Assembly (NCBI GenBank): GCA_031424095.1
Contig: JANPGU010000174.1
Location: 1-16,413 of the forward strand
Source of the DNA: ZC4RG30 sp031424095
GTDB lineage: Bacteria; Pseudomonadota; Gammaproteobacteria; Steroidobacterales; Steroidobacteraceae
Length of the DNA: 16,413 nucleotides
Direction of reading: 5' to 3'
Positions within the stretch are counted from its first letter, which is position 1. Every line of letters begins with the position of its first letter. The notes under the pieces were generated by a model. The model was given only the letters and a program-made list of their open reading frames with translations, ran no database searches and was not told the origin of the DNA. This document shows positions 1-7,799 of this stretch, piece after piece. The translations under genes were made by a program, and so were the position numbers.

Positions 1-598
1 CAAGCACCAGTACGACTTCGACGTGGAGACCGTGCACGGCTTCCTGGTGCGCAATGGCCTGGAGAAGGAAGTGAAGGTCAACATCGAAGCCAATCACGCG
101 ACGCTGGCAGGTCACAGCTTCGAGCACGAGATCGCGACCGCAGTGGAGCTGGGCATCTTCGGTTCGATCGACATGAACCGCGGCGATCCGCAGAACGGCT
201 GGGATACCGACCAGTTCCCCAACGACGTACGCGAGATCACGCTGGCGATGTACTACATCCTGCAGGGTGGCGGCTTCACCAGCGGTGGCAACAATTTCGA
301 CGCGAAGGTGCGGCGGCAGAGCATCGATGCACAGGACCTGCTCATCGCGCACATCGGAGGCATCGACATTCTGGCGCGCGCTCTGCTGAATGCGACGGCA
401 CTGATCGAAGACGGGGAGCTGGCGCGGATTGTGCGCGAGCGCTACACGGGCTGGGACGCGGGCGCAGCGGCCGCAATGCTCGCGCCCGGCTCATCACTCG
501 CCGCAATTGCGGACAGTGCCGTACGCGATGGCGTCGATCCGCGACCGCGCTCGGGCCGCCAGGAGCTGCTGGAGAACCTGGTTTCGCGGTTCATCTGA
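1..598 (+). CDS. xylA: Xylose isomerase, C-terminal part (5' end outside window)
   Basis: Converts D-xylose to D-xylulose in the cytoplasm, the first step of the isomerase route of xylose use. The gene is open from base 2 and only the last 198 residues are present; the full enzyme is usually about 440 residues. The fragment carries the class II xylose isomerase signature: the EANHATLAGHSF block with the metal-ligand Glu and His, the Asp of SIDMN, the paired Asp of WDTDQFP, and the Asp of NFDAKVRRQS. It ends with the conserved GRQELLENLV tail, so the 3' end is intact. The stop TGA at 596-598 lies 21 bases from the convergent rhamnosidase stop. Family assignment is confident from sequence recall; upstream partners such as xylulokinase or a regulator cannot be seen. 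Confidence 0.96.
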   Translation, partial: KHQYDFDVETVHGFLVRNGLEKEVKVNIEANHATLAGHSFEHEIATAVELGIFGSIDMNRGDPQNGWDTDQFPNDVREITLAMYYILQGGGFTSGGNNFDAKVRRQSIDAQDLLIAHIGGIDILARALLNATALIEDGELARIVRERYTGWDAGAAAAMLAPGSSLAAIADSAVRDGVDPRPRSGRQELLENLVSRFI

Positions 599-608
599 TT
601 CGCGACAA

Positions 609-636
609 CGCCCGCGAAACTATCGGCCCGCGGGCG
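609..636. terminator. Possible bidirectional hairpin between convergent genes
   Basis: Arms CGCCCGCG (609-616) and CGCGGGCG (629-636) are perfect reverse complements with a 12-base loop. The right arm overlaps the last codons of the rhamnosidase gene. No T-run follows on either strand, so it could be a weak or factor-assisted terminator, or simply coincidence in GC-rich DNA. Its position in the 21-base gap between two convergent stops is what makes it plausible. Confidence 0.35.
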
Positions 637-3600
637 CCAGCAGCCGTACCGGCCCGATCAAGCCACTGGTTCGCAGCGGCGCATCGGGCAGGTAGGTGGG
701 CAGGGTCGTGAAGGTGATTTTCTGCGCGCCGGGCTGCGCGTCGCCGATCAGCCGGTTCACCCACAGATTTGCCACGCGCACTTCAAGCGTGTTGCGTCCC
801 GCGCGCGTCAGCGCACCGATGGCCAGCTGCCAGGGCGTGTGCCAGGCCGTGCCGGCCAGTTGCCCGTTGACCCGGATCTCAGCCACATCACCCACATTGC
901 CCAGATCCAGTTGCAGCGGCTGGCCGGGCGCAATGCCCGCTGGCAGTTCGAATTCACGTGTATAGGTAGCGACCCCGGAGAAATAGCGCACGCCCGCATC
1001 CGCATGGCGCTCCAGGGGCTGCAATGCGGGGACGCGCAACTGGGCCGGCGCGCCGCGACCGGCCTGGAAGGCCACGTCCCATGCGCCTTCGAGCGCAGCG
1101 GCCTCGCGCCAGTCCGCGCGAGCCAGCGTGACGCCGTTGCGAACATCGGCATCGCGGAACACGATGAAGTATGAATCCTCGGGCGCAAACTCAAGCGGGA
1201 TCACGGTTTCCCCGTTTTCCACGCGCCAGCTAACGGACTCCGCCGTGCCCTTGTCCGCGCGCCACAGTTCCGGCCGCCGCCCCGTGACGCGAAATCGCGC
1301 CTCGATGCTCGCGGCCAGATTCTGCCGGTTGTTCACGAAATAGATCTCGGCGTCATCGCTGCGACGATGCACAAACAGCACGCTGCTGTCGGCAGCGCCG
1401 CGATACTGGAAATCAGGTCGCACACCCGCCGCGACGAGTCCCGCCTCCACCGCGGGTTCGGCGACCACGTGGCCGCGGCCGATGTCCGCGACTCGCACGC
1501 CCGTCCACAGTCGCTTTACGATCGCTGCGTAGGCGGTCCTGTCATCGGTGAGCGCGGGAGACGAAACCGGCGCCACGCCGATGACGGTTGCGCCGGCCTC
1601 GACCAGTGCTGCCAGCCGCTTGAGCACGGGCAACGTCATGCGGCGGCTGGTGCCGCCCAGATACAGCGCGCGGTATCGTGCACCGCCGCGCGTGACGAGT
1701 TCTCCGTTCTGCACTGACATTTCCTGCAGCAGGATGTCGGCATTGACGAAGTCGAAGGCATACCGCACCGGCACATCGCCGGGCGGTACGCGGGAATACA
1801 GTGCTGTCAGCGGCTGCTCCTCCCCATAGAAGTAGGCCACGTCCGAGACATCGCGCCCCTGCTGCAACAGATAGCTGGTTCGGGCGAGGTAGTCGATCCA
1901 GGGGCGTGCCATGCCGGCCCAGGTCTCGTGCCTGGTGAAATACTGACCGAAGATCGCCAGCGACAAACCCGGCTGCCGGTCATCCACCGGCTGGTGCACC
2001 GACGTGTGGATGACGGGAAGATTGATGCCCAGCGCGAACTCGAGGTCAATCACGCGACGCAGATCCGAGGGCGCGAATGCCCACGGCGAGTTGAATGCCG
2101 TCATCGACTCGGCCGCCACGTGCGGGCGGCCATAGACATGCGCCACGGACGCGGCACCCTTCAGGTCACCGAGCAGCGTGGGGCGCGGCGAGAAGCCACG
2201 GTTCCAGACCCACAGCGCCGCCATCGGCACATCGGCGTGCGCGCGCATGGCCATGTCGTCGCCCAGCGAGGGCCGGCCGTCTTCCAGCGCTTCGCCGTAG
2301 AGGCGCAGTCCATTCTCGCGCGCCACCGCGGCAACGGTGCCGTAGTGCTCGCTGGACATCAGGTCCGCGAGCGTACGGCGGTAGTCGTAGAGAAAGGCAT
2401 CGCTCTGCGCGCGCGAGCCAATGACCACACCGGTGAGTGCGGGCAACCAGGGCAGCAGGTCATACCCGCGCAGCGCGCGAAAACGCTCGCGCAGCTGCGG
2501 TGTCCAGTTCGCCGCGCCTACCTCGATGCTGTCGGTGAGCAGCGCGCCCAGGCCGCGCTTACCCATGAGGTTCGATCCCACCGCATCGCGGTACATGCCG
2601 AGGTAGGTTTCCAGGTAGCGACGCACCGCCGGCCCATCGAACTTGTCGACCTCAAGGCCCGTGGCCTCCGGCGTGGCCGGATGGTTGGTGGTGCCGAGCA
2701 GCGAGTAGCCCATGCGCAACACCCGCCAGCGACCGCTGGGCGCAGTCCAGTCCAGCGACCCATCGTCCTTGAGGCGCGAAGTAAGATCGATGACCTGTGC
2801 AGCAGGCACTCCCGGCTCATCGCTGGCCGACTCGAGCGCATAGTAATCGCGGGCCAGCGAGAATCCCGCCTTGGCCTCGAAGCGATGGATGCGCGGTTCG
2901 CCATGCAGTTTCAGTTCAGCGATCTGCAGTGGCAACGCGACCGGCGGCGCGAACAGATTGAATGCTGCAGCGCCCACGGCACCCTCGCCCGTCAACGCGC
3001 GCTCGGGCTGCGTATTGGCCTTGAACACCACACGGAATTCGCGGGCCGTGACGGGCGCAAAGCTCACCGTGGTCGGCACGCCCAGGACAGGCAGCGTGGC
3101 GAGGGTGCGCCAGGCGCCTTTTTCCCGCACTTCAAGCACCGGCAGAAACTCGGCATCGCTGAACAGCTGCGCGCCGCCCTGCATGTGCAGGGTGAGGGCA
3201 CGAATTGTCTGTGGCGCAACGTACTCGAGCCGGATCAGAGGCGCGACGCCTTGCATCCGCGCAAGCGTGACGGCCACGCCGAACCGGCCATCGGCGAGGA
3301 TGCCTGCGTCCAGCTTCGACCCATCACTCGCTGTCGCCGCCGGCATCTGCGCAATCGGTGGCAGGCTTTCGGGCACCGCCAGCACGGCAATGTCGGCGTA
3401 GTAACGCGGAGGAGGCGCGGCATCACCGCCCTGCAGCCCGGCCAGTGCATCGACCAGCGGCAGATCCTGGAAAGGACCGCTGGCCTGCGGCGGCGGCGCC
3501 AGCTTTCCGGTGAAGTGAATGCCACCCTCCACCACCTGCTCGCTCCAGACCACTTTCTTGAGCCCATCCGCGGGCGTTACCCACGGACCGCCGGTCTCGC

Positions 3601-3970
3601 TCCAGCCGGGGGATGCCGCAATCGCGAACTCCAGTCCGAGGCGATCAGCCTGCGTCACCGCGAAGCGGAATGCATCCCGCCACTCGGAATGCATGAAGAC
3701 CAGGCGCTTGTCGACCACCTGTGGCGTCTGCAGGTTGGCGTCGAAATTCTGCACGCCACCGATGCCGACGGACTTCAGCCAGGTGAGGTCGCTGGCGATG
3801 CCCTCCTTCGTGACATTGCCATTCATCCAGTGCCACCACACTCGTGGTCGCGCGCTGTCGGGGGGTAACACGAATCCCTGGCGCAGTGGATCGGCCTCGC
3901 CTGCCACCCCCGCCATGGCGACCAGCATCCAGGAGGCAGCGCATGCAGCAATTATGGCTGGAAATTTCAC
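620..3970 (-). CDS. Secreted glycoside hydrolase, GH106-type alpha-L-rhamnosidase
   Basis: Probably removes terminal alpha-L-rhamnose from plant glycosides or pectin-type chains outside the cytoplasm. The protein is about 1,116 residues, usual for GH106. The hydrophobic N-terminal segment MKFPAIIAACAASWMLVAMAG is followed by GEADP, a good signal peptide. The family hallmark RPRVWWHWMNGNVTKEGI is at about residues 41-58. Two Glu positions fit the GH106 acid/base pair as I recall it: one in TDSIEVG (about 483) and one in AAESMTAF (about 621). The C-terminal third contains a galactose-binding-like beta-sandwich (LQLDLGNVGDVAEIRVNG). I chose GTG at 3970 because GGGGGCGG sits just upstream; the ATG at 3985 in the same frame lacks a ribosome-binding site. 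It is divergent from the GMC dehydrogenase module, suggesting joint control. Substrate specificity is inferred, not seen. Confidence 0.87.
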   Translation of the reverse strand: MKFPAIIAACAASWMLVAMAGVAGEADPLRQGFVLPPDSARPRVWWHWMNGNVTKEGIASDLTWLKSVGIGGVQNFDANLQTPQVVDKRLVFMHSEWRDAFRFAVTQADRLGLEFAIAASPGWSETGGPWVTPADGLKKVVWSEQVVEGGIHFTGKLAPPPQASGPFQDLPLVDALAGLQGGDAAPPPRYYADIAVLAVPESLPPIAQMPAATASDGSKLDAGILADGRFGVAVTLARMQGVAPLIRLEYVAPQTIRALTLHMQGGAQLFSDAEFLPVLEVREKGAWRTLATLPVLGVPTTVSFAPVTAREFRVVFKANTQPERALTGEGAVGAAAFNLFAPPVALPLQIAELKLHGEPRIHRFEAKAGFSLARDYYALESASDEPGVPAAQVIDLTSRLKDDGSLDWTAPSGRWRVLRMGYSLLGTTNHPATPEATGLEVDKFDGPAVRRYLETYLGMYRDAVGSNLMGKRGLGALLTDSIEVGAANWTPQLRERFRALRGYDLLPWLPALTGVVIGSRAQSDAFLYDYRRTLADLMSSEHYGTVAAVARENGLRLYGEALEDGRPSLGDDMAMRAHADVPMAALWVWNRGFSPRPTLLGDLKGAASVAHVYGRPHVAAESMTAFNSPWAFAPSDLRRVIDLEFALGINLPVIHTSVHQPVDDRQPGLSLAIFGQYFTRHETWAGMARPWIDYLARTSYLLQQGRDVSDVAYFYGEEQPLTALYSRVPPGDVPVRYAFDFVNADILLQEMSVQNGELVTRGGARYRALYLGGTSRRMTLPVLKRLAALVEAGATVIGVAPVSSPALTDDRTAYAAIVKRLWTGVRVADIGRGHVVAEPAVEAGLVAAGVRPDFQYRGAADSSVLFVHRRSDDAEIYFVNNRQNLAASIEARFRVTGRRPELWRADKGTAESVSWRVENGETVIPLEFAPEDSYFIVFRDADVRNGVTLARADWREAAALEGAWDVAFQAGRGAPAQLRVPALQPLERHADAGVRYFSGVATYTREFELPAGIAPGQPLQLDLGNVGDVAEIRVNGQLAGTAWHTPWQLAIGALTRAGRNTLEVRVANLWVNRLIGDAQPGAQKITFTTLPTYLPDAPLRTSGLIGPVRLLAPAGR

Positions 3971-4085
3971 AAGCACCGCCCCCATTTATCGGATACTTTT
4001 AAGAACGTATATTCTAAATGAACATCTTTGCAGTCAACATCAGCTGAAAGATGTACTCACGGCTTGGGCAGCGAAAGGGGGAACC
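3971..4085. promoter_or_regulatory. AT-rich divergent control region with inverted repeats
   Basis: This gap separates the rhamnosidase (leftward) from the dehydrogenase small subunit (rightward) and is visibly richer in A+T than the surrounding coding DNA. It holds AGAA (4002-4005) facing TTCT (4012-4015) across six bases, with TATATT (4009-4014) as a possible rightward -10 but no good -35. A longer perfect 8-base inverted repeat, ACATCTTT (4022-4029) and AAAGATGT (4047-4054), lies closer to the rightward gene. The ribosome-binding site for that gene is AAGGGGG near 4076-4081. A shared operator for both transcription units is an inference; no specific regulator is identifiable here. Confidence 0.5.
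4022..4054. repeat. 8-bp perfect inverted repeat with nested ACATC copy
   Basis: ACATCTTT at 4022-4029 and AAAGATGT at 4047-4054 are exact reverse complements separated by 17 bases. A second ACATC at 4037-4041, inside the spacer, can pair with the same right arm (GATGT, 4050-4054), so two mutually exclusive hairpins are possible in the leader RNA. It ends 31 bases before the small-subunit ATG. It could be an operator or an mRNA element. Confidence 0.45.
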
Positions 4086-4724
4086 ATGCAACCTGAGTCT
4101 GTTGTCGATTCACCTCAATCAAACGAACGTCGTGTCCTGCTGCAGCAGATTGGAGTGCTGCTGGGCGCGGCGACGCTGCCTTGCTCGGCACTGCAGGCCG
4201 CAGCCGAACCCGCTGCGCGGCGCTTCCTCGATGCTGCGCGCTTCCAGCTGCTGAGGGCGGTGAGCGACACCATGGTCCCGCGTACGGATACCGCCGGTGC
4301 GCTGCAAGCGGGGATTCCGCAACTCATCGATACCCTGCTGCGCAACTGGGCGTCCGCCGCGACGCGCACGCAGCTCGGGGATGCACTGCAGCGCATTGAC
4401 GCCACGGCGATCGCGCAGTCGGGTCGACGCTTCGCCCAGTTGCGTCCAGATGCCCGGCTTGCGCTGCTGCGCAGCTACGACGCCGCGGCACTGCAACCTG
4501 CACCGCAGACCGGCGCACCCCTGAGCGTCGATGCCATGCTGGCCGGCCCGCCAGTCCGGGACGCCGACTACGCGCGACTGAAGGAACTGGTCGTGACGCT
4601 CTATTACTCGTCGAAAGTCGGCCTTACCCAGGAACTGACTTACGTACACGCACCCGGCAAATGGCAGCCGTCGGTGCCCGTCACGAAGGACACGCGTCCG
4701 GCCGGTGGCGGTGGCCTGTTCTGA
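4086..4724 (+). CDS. Tat-signal small subunit of FAD-dependent sugar dehydrogenase (gluconate 2-dehydrogenase subunit 3 family)
   Basis: A 212-residue partner of the GMC flavoprotein encoded 15 bases downstream. In known three-part FAD dehydrogenases the gamma subunit brings a Tat signal and carries the folded catalytic subunit, which has none, to the periplasm. Here the N-terminus shows ERRVLLQQIG (Arg15-Arg16) followed by a hydrophobic stretch rich in Leu and Ala and then ALQAAAEP, a credible Tat signal, though the twin-Arg context is not the strict consensus. The C-terminus has the family-like block TLYYSSKVGLTQELTYVHAPG and WQPSVPV. ATG at 4086 is preceded by AAAGGGGGAACC, a strong ribosome-binding site; the frame extends further upstream only through rhamnosidase antisense. 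It is expected to be essential for export and stability of the flavoprotein. No beta (cytochrome c) subunit gene follows. Confidence 0.83.
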   Translation: MQPESVVDSPQSNERRVLLQQIGVLLGAATLPCSALQAAAEPAARRFLDAARFQLLRAVSDTMVPRTDTAGALQAGIPQLIDTLLRNWASAATRTQLGDALQRIDATAIAQSGRRFAQLRPDARLALLRSYDAAALQPAPQTGAPLSVDAMLAGPPVRDADYARLKELVVTLYYSSKVGLTQELTYVHAPGKWQPSVPVTKDTRPAGGGGLF

Positions 4725-4739
4725 TTCGGGAGAGCAAAG

Positions 4740-6428
4740 ATGTTTGACGCCATCGTGATCGGATCGGGCATGAGCGGCGGCATCGCCGCCAAGGAACTGT
4801 GCGAGCGGGGCCTGAAGACGCTGGTCATCGAACGCGGCCGGCGCCTGGTGCACGGCACTTCCTACACCGACTGGATGCAGCCCTGGGAAACCCCCAATGC
4901 CGGCATGATTCCCGAGGACGAGCTGGCGCGCGACTACGCCGTGCAGCGCCAGTGCTATGCAGTGAATTCGGCCACGCAACAGTACTGGGTGAAGGACAGC
5001 GAACATCCCTACACCACGCCCGAGGGCCGGCCCTTCGCGTGGATCCGCGGCTACCACCTGGGTGGCCGCTCGATCATGTGGGGACGACAGACCTACCGCT
5101 ATTCCGACATCGACTTCGGCGCCAATGCACGCGATGGCCACGGCGCGGACTGGCCCATCCGCTACGCCGACATCGCGCCATGGTACGAGCACATCGAGAA
5201 GTTCATCGGCGTGGCCGGCTCGAAGGAAAACCTGCCGCAGTTGCCCGACGGCGAGTTTCTGCCGGCGTTCGGACTGAACGATGCCGAACTGCAGTTCAAG
5301 GCTGCCGTGGAGAAGGCCTTCCCGGGTCGCAAGGTGATTCCAGGGCGCAACGCCAACCTGTCCGAAGCGCGGCCGCAGCATCTGGCGCTGGGCCGCAGCA
5401 GCTGCCAGAACCGCTCGCTCTGCGAACGCGGCTGTTCGTACGGTGCGTACTACTCCAGCCTCAGTGGTGCGCTGCCGGCCGCCGAACGCACGGGCAACCT
5501 CACCATCGTCACCGACTCGATCGTCGAATCCATTGTTCACGATCCGCGAACGGGGCGCGTCACTGGCGTGCGTGTGATCGATGCCAACACGAAAGCCGGG
5601 ACCACCTACGAAGCCAGGGTGGTGTTCAGTTGCGCGTCCACGATTCCCACCGCGCAGATCCTGCTCAATTCGAAGTCCGAGCGTTTCCCGAATGGACTGG
5701 CGAATTCCTCGGACAGCGTGGGTCGCAACCTGATGGACCACACCTATGCACTGGCCACCATCGGCGTGCTGCCCGAAGGACCCAACACCTACTACAAGGG
5801 CCGCAGGCCCAACGGCCTGTACATCCCGCGCTTCCGCAACTTGACCGAGCCCGGTGAAGGTTTCGTGCGCGGCTACGGCTACCAGGGCGGCGTGTCGCGC
5901 GCTGGCTGGCGCGATGCCGCGTTGGGGTCTCCCGGCATTGGCGCGGAACTCAAGCAGCGCACGCGTGTGCTGGGCGGCTGGCGCGTGTTCCTGTTCGGCT
6001 TCGGCGAGATGCTGCCGCACCCGGAAAACCGCGTGACGCTGCACCCGACGCGCAGGGACAAATGGGGGATGCCCATCGTCCACATCGACTGCATGCTGCG
6101 CGAGAACGAAAAGGTGATGACGAAACACATCCTGGCCGATGGCAAGGCGATGATGGAAGCCGCCGGCGCCATCGTCGTGAGCCAGTCGCAGGAACCCGGC
6201 CCGCCCGGCCTTGGCATCCACGAGATGGGCACGGCCTGCATGGGCAAGGACCCGCGCAACTCGGTGCTGAATGGCTTCAACCAGGCGCACGATGTGCCGA
6301 ACCTGTTCATCACCGATGGCGCGGCCATGGCCTCAACGGGTTGCCAGAATCCATCGCTCACCTACATGGCCTTGTCGGCACGCGCGGCGAACCATGCCGT
6401 GGAGCTCATGAAGGCGGGGCAGCTCTAG
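4740..6428 (+). CDS. GMC-family flavoprotein dehydrogenase with Fe-S cysteine motif (glucose/glucoside dehydrogenase type)
   Basis: Catalytic subunit of 562 residues that oxidises a sugar or glycoside hydroxyl using FAD. The N-terminus has the Rossmann dinucleotide motif GSGMSGG (residues 8-14) and a Glu at the end of the second strand (VIERGR). CQNRSLCERGC at residues 222-232 has Cys spacing x5, x3, matching the [3Fe-4S] motif known from bacterial FAD-glucose dehydrogenase alpha subunits. The C-terminal GMC domain holds the catalytic pair His494 (HEMGTACMG) and Asn537 (CQNPSLT). No signal peptide is present, consistent with export together with the Tat subunit. GGGAG at 4728-4732 precedes the ATG. 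The Fe-S cluster implies electron transfer to a separate cytochrome, but none is encoded next to it. The exact substrate is not determinable; the rhamnosidase neighbour suggests a glycoside, for example glucoside 3-dehydrogenation. Confidence 0.9.
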   Translation: MFDAIVIGSGMSGGIAAKELCERGLKTLVIERGRRLVHGTSYTDWMQPWETPNAGMIPEDELARDYAVQRQCYAVNSATQQYWVKDSEHPYTTPEGRPFAWIRGYHLGGRSIMWGRQTYRYSDIDFGANARDGHGADWPIRYADIAPWYEHIEKFIGVAGSKENLPQLPDGEFLPAFGLNDAELQFKAAVEKAFPGRKVIPGRNANLSEARPQHLALGRSSCQNRSLCERGCSYGAYYSSLSGALPAAERTGNLTIVTDSIVESIVHDPRTGRVTGVRVIDANTKAGTTYEARVVFSCASTIPTAQILLNSKSERFPNGLANSSDSVGRNLMDHTYALATIGVLPEGPNTYYKGRRPNGLYIPRFRNLTEPGEGFVRGYGYQGGVSRAGWRDAALGSPGIGAELKQRTRVLGGWRVFLFGFGEMLPHPENRVTLHPTRRDKWGMPIVHIDCMLRENEKVMTKHILADGKAMMEAAGAIVVSQSQEPGPPGLGIHEMGTACMGKDPRNSVLNGFNQAHDVPNLFITDGAAMASTGCQNPSLTYMALSARAANHAVELMKAGQL

Positions 6429-6655
6429 GCGCGCAGTTCACCGGCTCAAATCGTGTCGCAGGCCAGCACCTGGGAAAAGCCCGGCTGTCCTATAAGTCCC
6501 CGGACGCCAGCTGGGAGATTGCGGCGATCGCCAGCAACCTCTTCGACAAGCGGTACTTCGTATCGAACTTCGACCTTCTCAGCAGCTCTGGCGCACAGTA
6601 TGGCCTGCTCGCGCTCCCGCGCGAGTTCGCTATCCAGGTTCAGAAGAAATTCTGA
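6429..6655 (+). pseudogene. TonB-dependent receptor, C-terminal remnant
   Basis: The frame beginning immediately after the GMC stop encodes about 75 residues that read as the last strands of a TonB-dependent outer-membrane receptor. They include KARLSYKSPDASWEIA, the classic NLFDKRYFVSNFD strand-turn and the terminal strand PREFAIQVQKKF ending in the expected aromatic residue. There is no start codon with a ribosome-binding site for this piece, and the plug domain and most of the barrel are absent, so it is a broken gene. The intact receptor would have been roughly 700-900 residues. The homology appears to begin at or within a few codons of the GMC stop, which points to a deletion or replacement junction there. 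A terminator follows directly. Family recognition is confident; the history is inference. Confidence 0.8.
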
Positions 6656-6661
6656 CCTGGA

Positions 6662-6702
6662 GGATCCGGAGCGGACACCCCCACCGCTGCGGATCCGCTT
6701 TT
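6662..6702 (+). terminator. Rho-independent terminator
   Basis: GGATCCGGAGCGG (6662-6674) pairs with CCGCTGCGGATCC (6684-6696), 12 of 13 positions complementary, with a 9-base loop, followed by GC and TTTT (6699-6702). It lies 6 bases after the receptor-remnant stop and 12 bases before the convergent AraC stop, so it probably ends the dehydrogenase transcript now and the receptor transcript formerly. The hairpin may also slow transcripts from the minus strand, although no T-run is present on that side. Confidence 0.75.
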
Positions 6703-6714
6703 CCCCAGGTGAAC

Positions 6715-7668
6715 TCAGCGCCCGCCAGTAGCTGTCGCGCGCCAGTCGCGCGGCGTCACACCGAAACGTTCGCGGAATGCATGGCCGAAATGAGTGGTGT
6801 TGTTGAAGCCCGCACGAAAGGCAATCTGGGTGATGCTCACGTTTCGCCATTGCGGATCGCGCAGCCATCCGGCGCAGCGTTCCAGCCGGCGGCGCAGCAG
6901 GTAGGCGGCAAAGCCTTCGCCCTCCAATGCCAGTAGCGCGCGCAGCCGACGCTCCGAGATCCCTCCTTCAGCCGCGATGTCGCGGGGCGCGAGTTCCGGC
7001 TCTGCGAGACGCGCTTCGATGCGCGCGCGCAGCGCCGCCACACGGGACTGCGTCGCAGTTTCGGACAGGCTGTCGGACTCACCCGCATAGGCCTCGGCGA
7101 TGAATCCCAGCAGTCCCTGTGCGAACGCCGGCGTGAAACTGGCTAGCGCGCCAGGTTGCAGCTCGGCACCCAGATCGCGCAGCAATCCCGAAAGCAGCCG
7201 CACCGCGCCGCGACGCGGTGAAAGCCGCAGGCCTACGGCGCGCTGCGGCGCCGGCAGCAGCGCATCGAGGGTTGCGCGCGGGATGTCCACGCACAGCGTG
7301 CGCATTCCATCGCCATGTTCGAGCTGGTAGGTGCGGGCGTGGTCGAGCAGGCACAACTCGCCCGTTTCCACATTCACGCTCTGGCCGTGATCCACGGACA
7401 GCTGCATTCGGCCCTGCAGCGGCGCGAGCAGGATGTACGAAGGTGTGTCGAGCTGCCGCACATGATTGCGCGTGTGCGCCAGTCGCACGGCGGTCGAACG
7501 CACATCGATGACCGTCAGCGGCCCCACTGCCTCGCGCAGCATCTCGCCTTCGAACGCGCGCGCATCGCGCGACGTCACTTCCATCGCAGCGATGGATTCG
7601 GACGACAGCGCGTTCCAGTACGCCAGCTTGTGCGACGCGGGCAGTCCGCGAGTGGACCAGGCCTGCAT
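6715..7668 (-). CDS. AraC-family transcriptional regulator
   Basis: A 317-residue DNA-binding regulator. The C-terminal third has the two AraC helix-turn-helix units: RDIAAEGGISERRLRALL, and SITQIAFRAGFNNTTHFGHAF followed by RERFGVTPRDWR. The N-terminal part (TLCVDIPRATL, LQGRMQLSVDHGQ) resembles the cupin-like ligand domain of the AraC_binding_2 group, often found with regulators of aromatic-compound genes. The frame is open to 7815, but ATG at 7668 has AGGGGG six bases upstream, and the upstream extension is not protein-like. It is transcribed divergently from the aromatic-oxidation operon, which it most likely activates in response to the phenolic substrate or a product. That target and ligand are inferred from position only. 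Confidence 0.9.
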   Translation of the reverse strand: MQAWSTRGLPASHKLAYWNALSSESIAAMEVTSRDARAFEGEMLREAVGPLTVIDVRSTAVRLAHTRNHVRQLDTPSYILLAPLQGRMQLSVDHGQSVNVETGELCLLDHARTYQLEHGDGMRTLCVDIPRATLDALLPAPQRAVGLRLSPRRGAVRLLSGLLRDLGAELQPGALASFTPAFAQGLLGFIAEAYAGESDSLSETATQSRVAALRARIEARLAEPELAPRDIAAEGGISERRLRALLALEGEGFAAYLLRRRLERCAGWLRDPQWRNVSITQIAFRAGFNNTTHFGHAFRERFGVTPRDWRATATGGR

Positions 7669-7799
7669 GGAGCCCCCTGTATCAAGCTCCCATGGCCGCG
7701 GGAGTGGAATGAGCGTACCGCGCCAGTGGAGTCGGCGCCATGGCGGCAGCCTAGTCTCTGGGGCATGACGCATGTTTCCGTACGCATCAGGAGTCATTG
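7669..7799. promoter_or_regulatory. Divergent AraC/operon control region with repeats
   Basis: This 131-base gap contains CTCCC (7687-7691) facing GGGAG (7700-7704), the perfect palindrome CGCCATGGCG (7736-7745), and a direct repeat ACGCAT at 7768-7773 and 7782-7787. The direct repeat, 14 bases start to start, sits just before the AGGAG ribosome-binding site (7789-7793) of the hydrolase gene. AraC proteins generally bind direct-repeat half-sites, so the ACGCAT pair is a candidate, although it lies very close to the start codon for an activator site. No convincing -35/-10 pair could be recognised. Confidence 0.4.

Noticed and set aside
1928..3868. 646-codon open frame on the plus strand antisense to the rhamnosidase
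   Set aside because: Arg/His/Gln-rich shadow frame typical of high-GC genes; no ribosome-binding site or recognisable domain, while the minus strand encodes a clear GH106 protein.
4119..6290. 723-codon minus-strand open frame opposite the small subunit and GMC genes
   Set aside because: Spans two real genes and has no family signature; a codon-bias artefact of the opposite strand.
6062..6655. Reading the receptor remnant as part of a 197-aa protein starting inside the GMC gene
   Set aside because: The part before 6428 is merely the GMC gene in another frame (Gly/His/Arg-rich); only the part after 6428 resembles a receptor.
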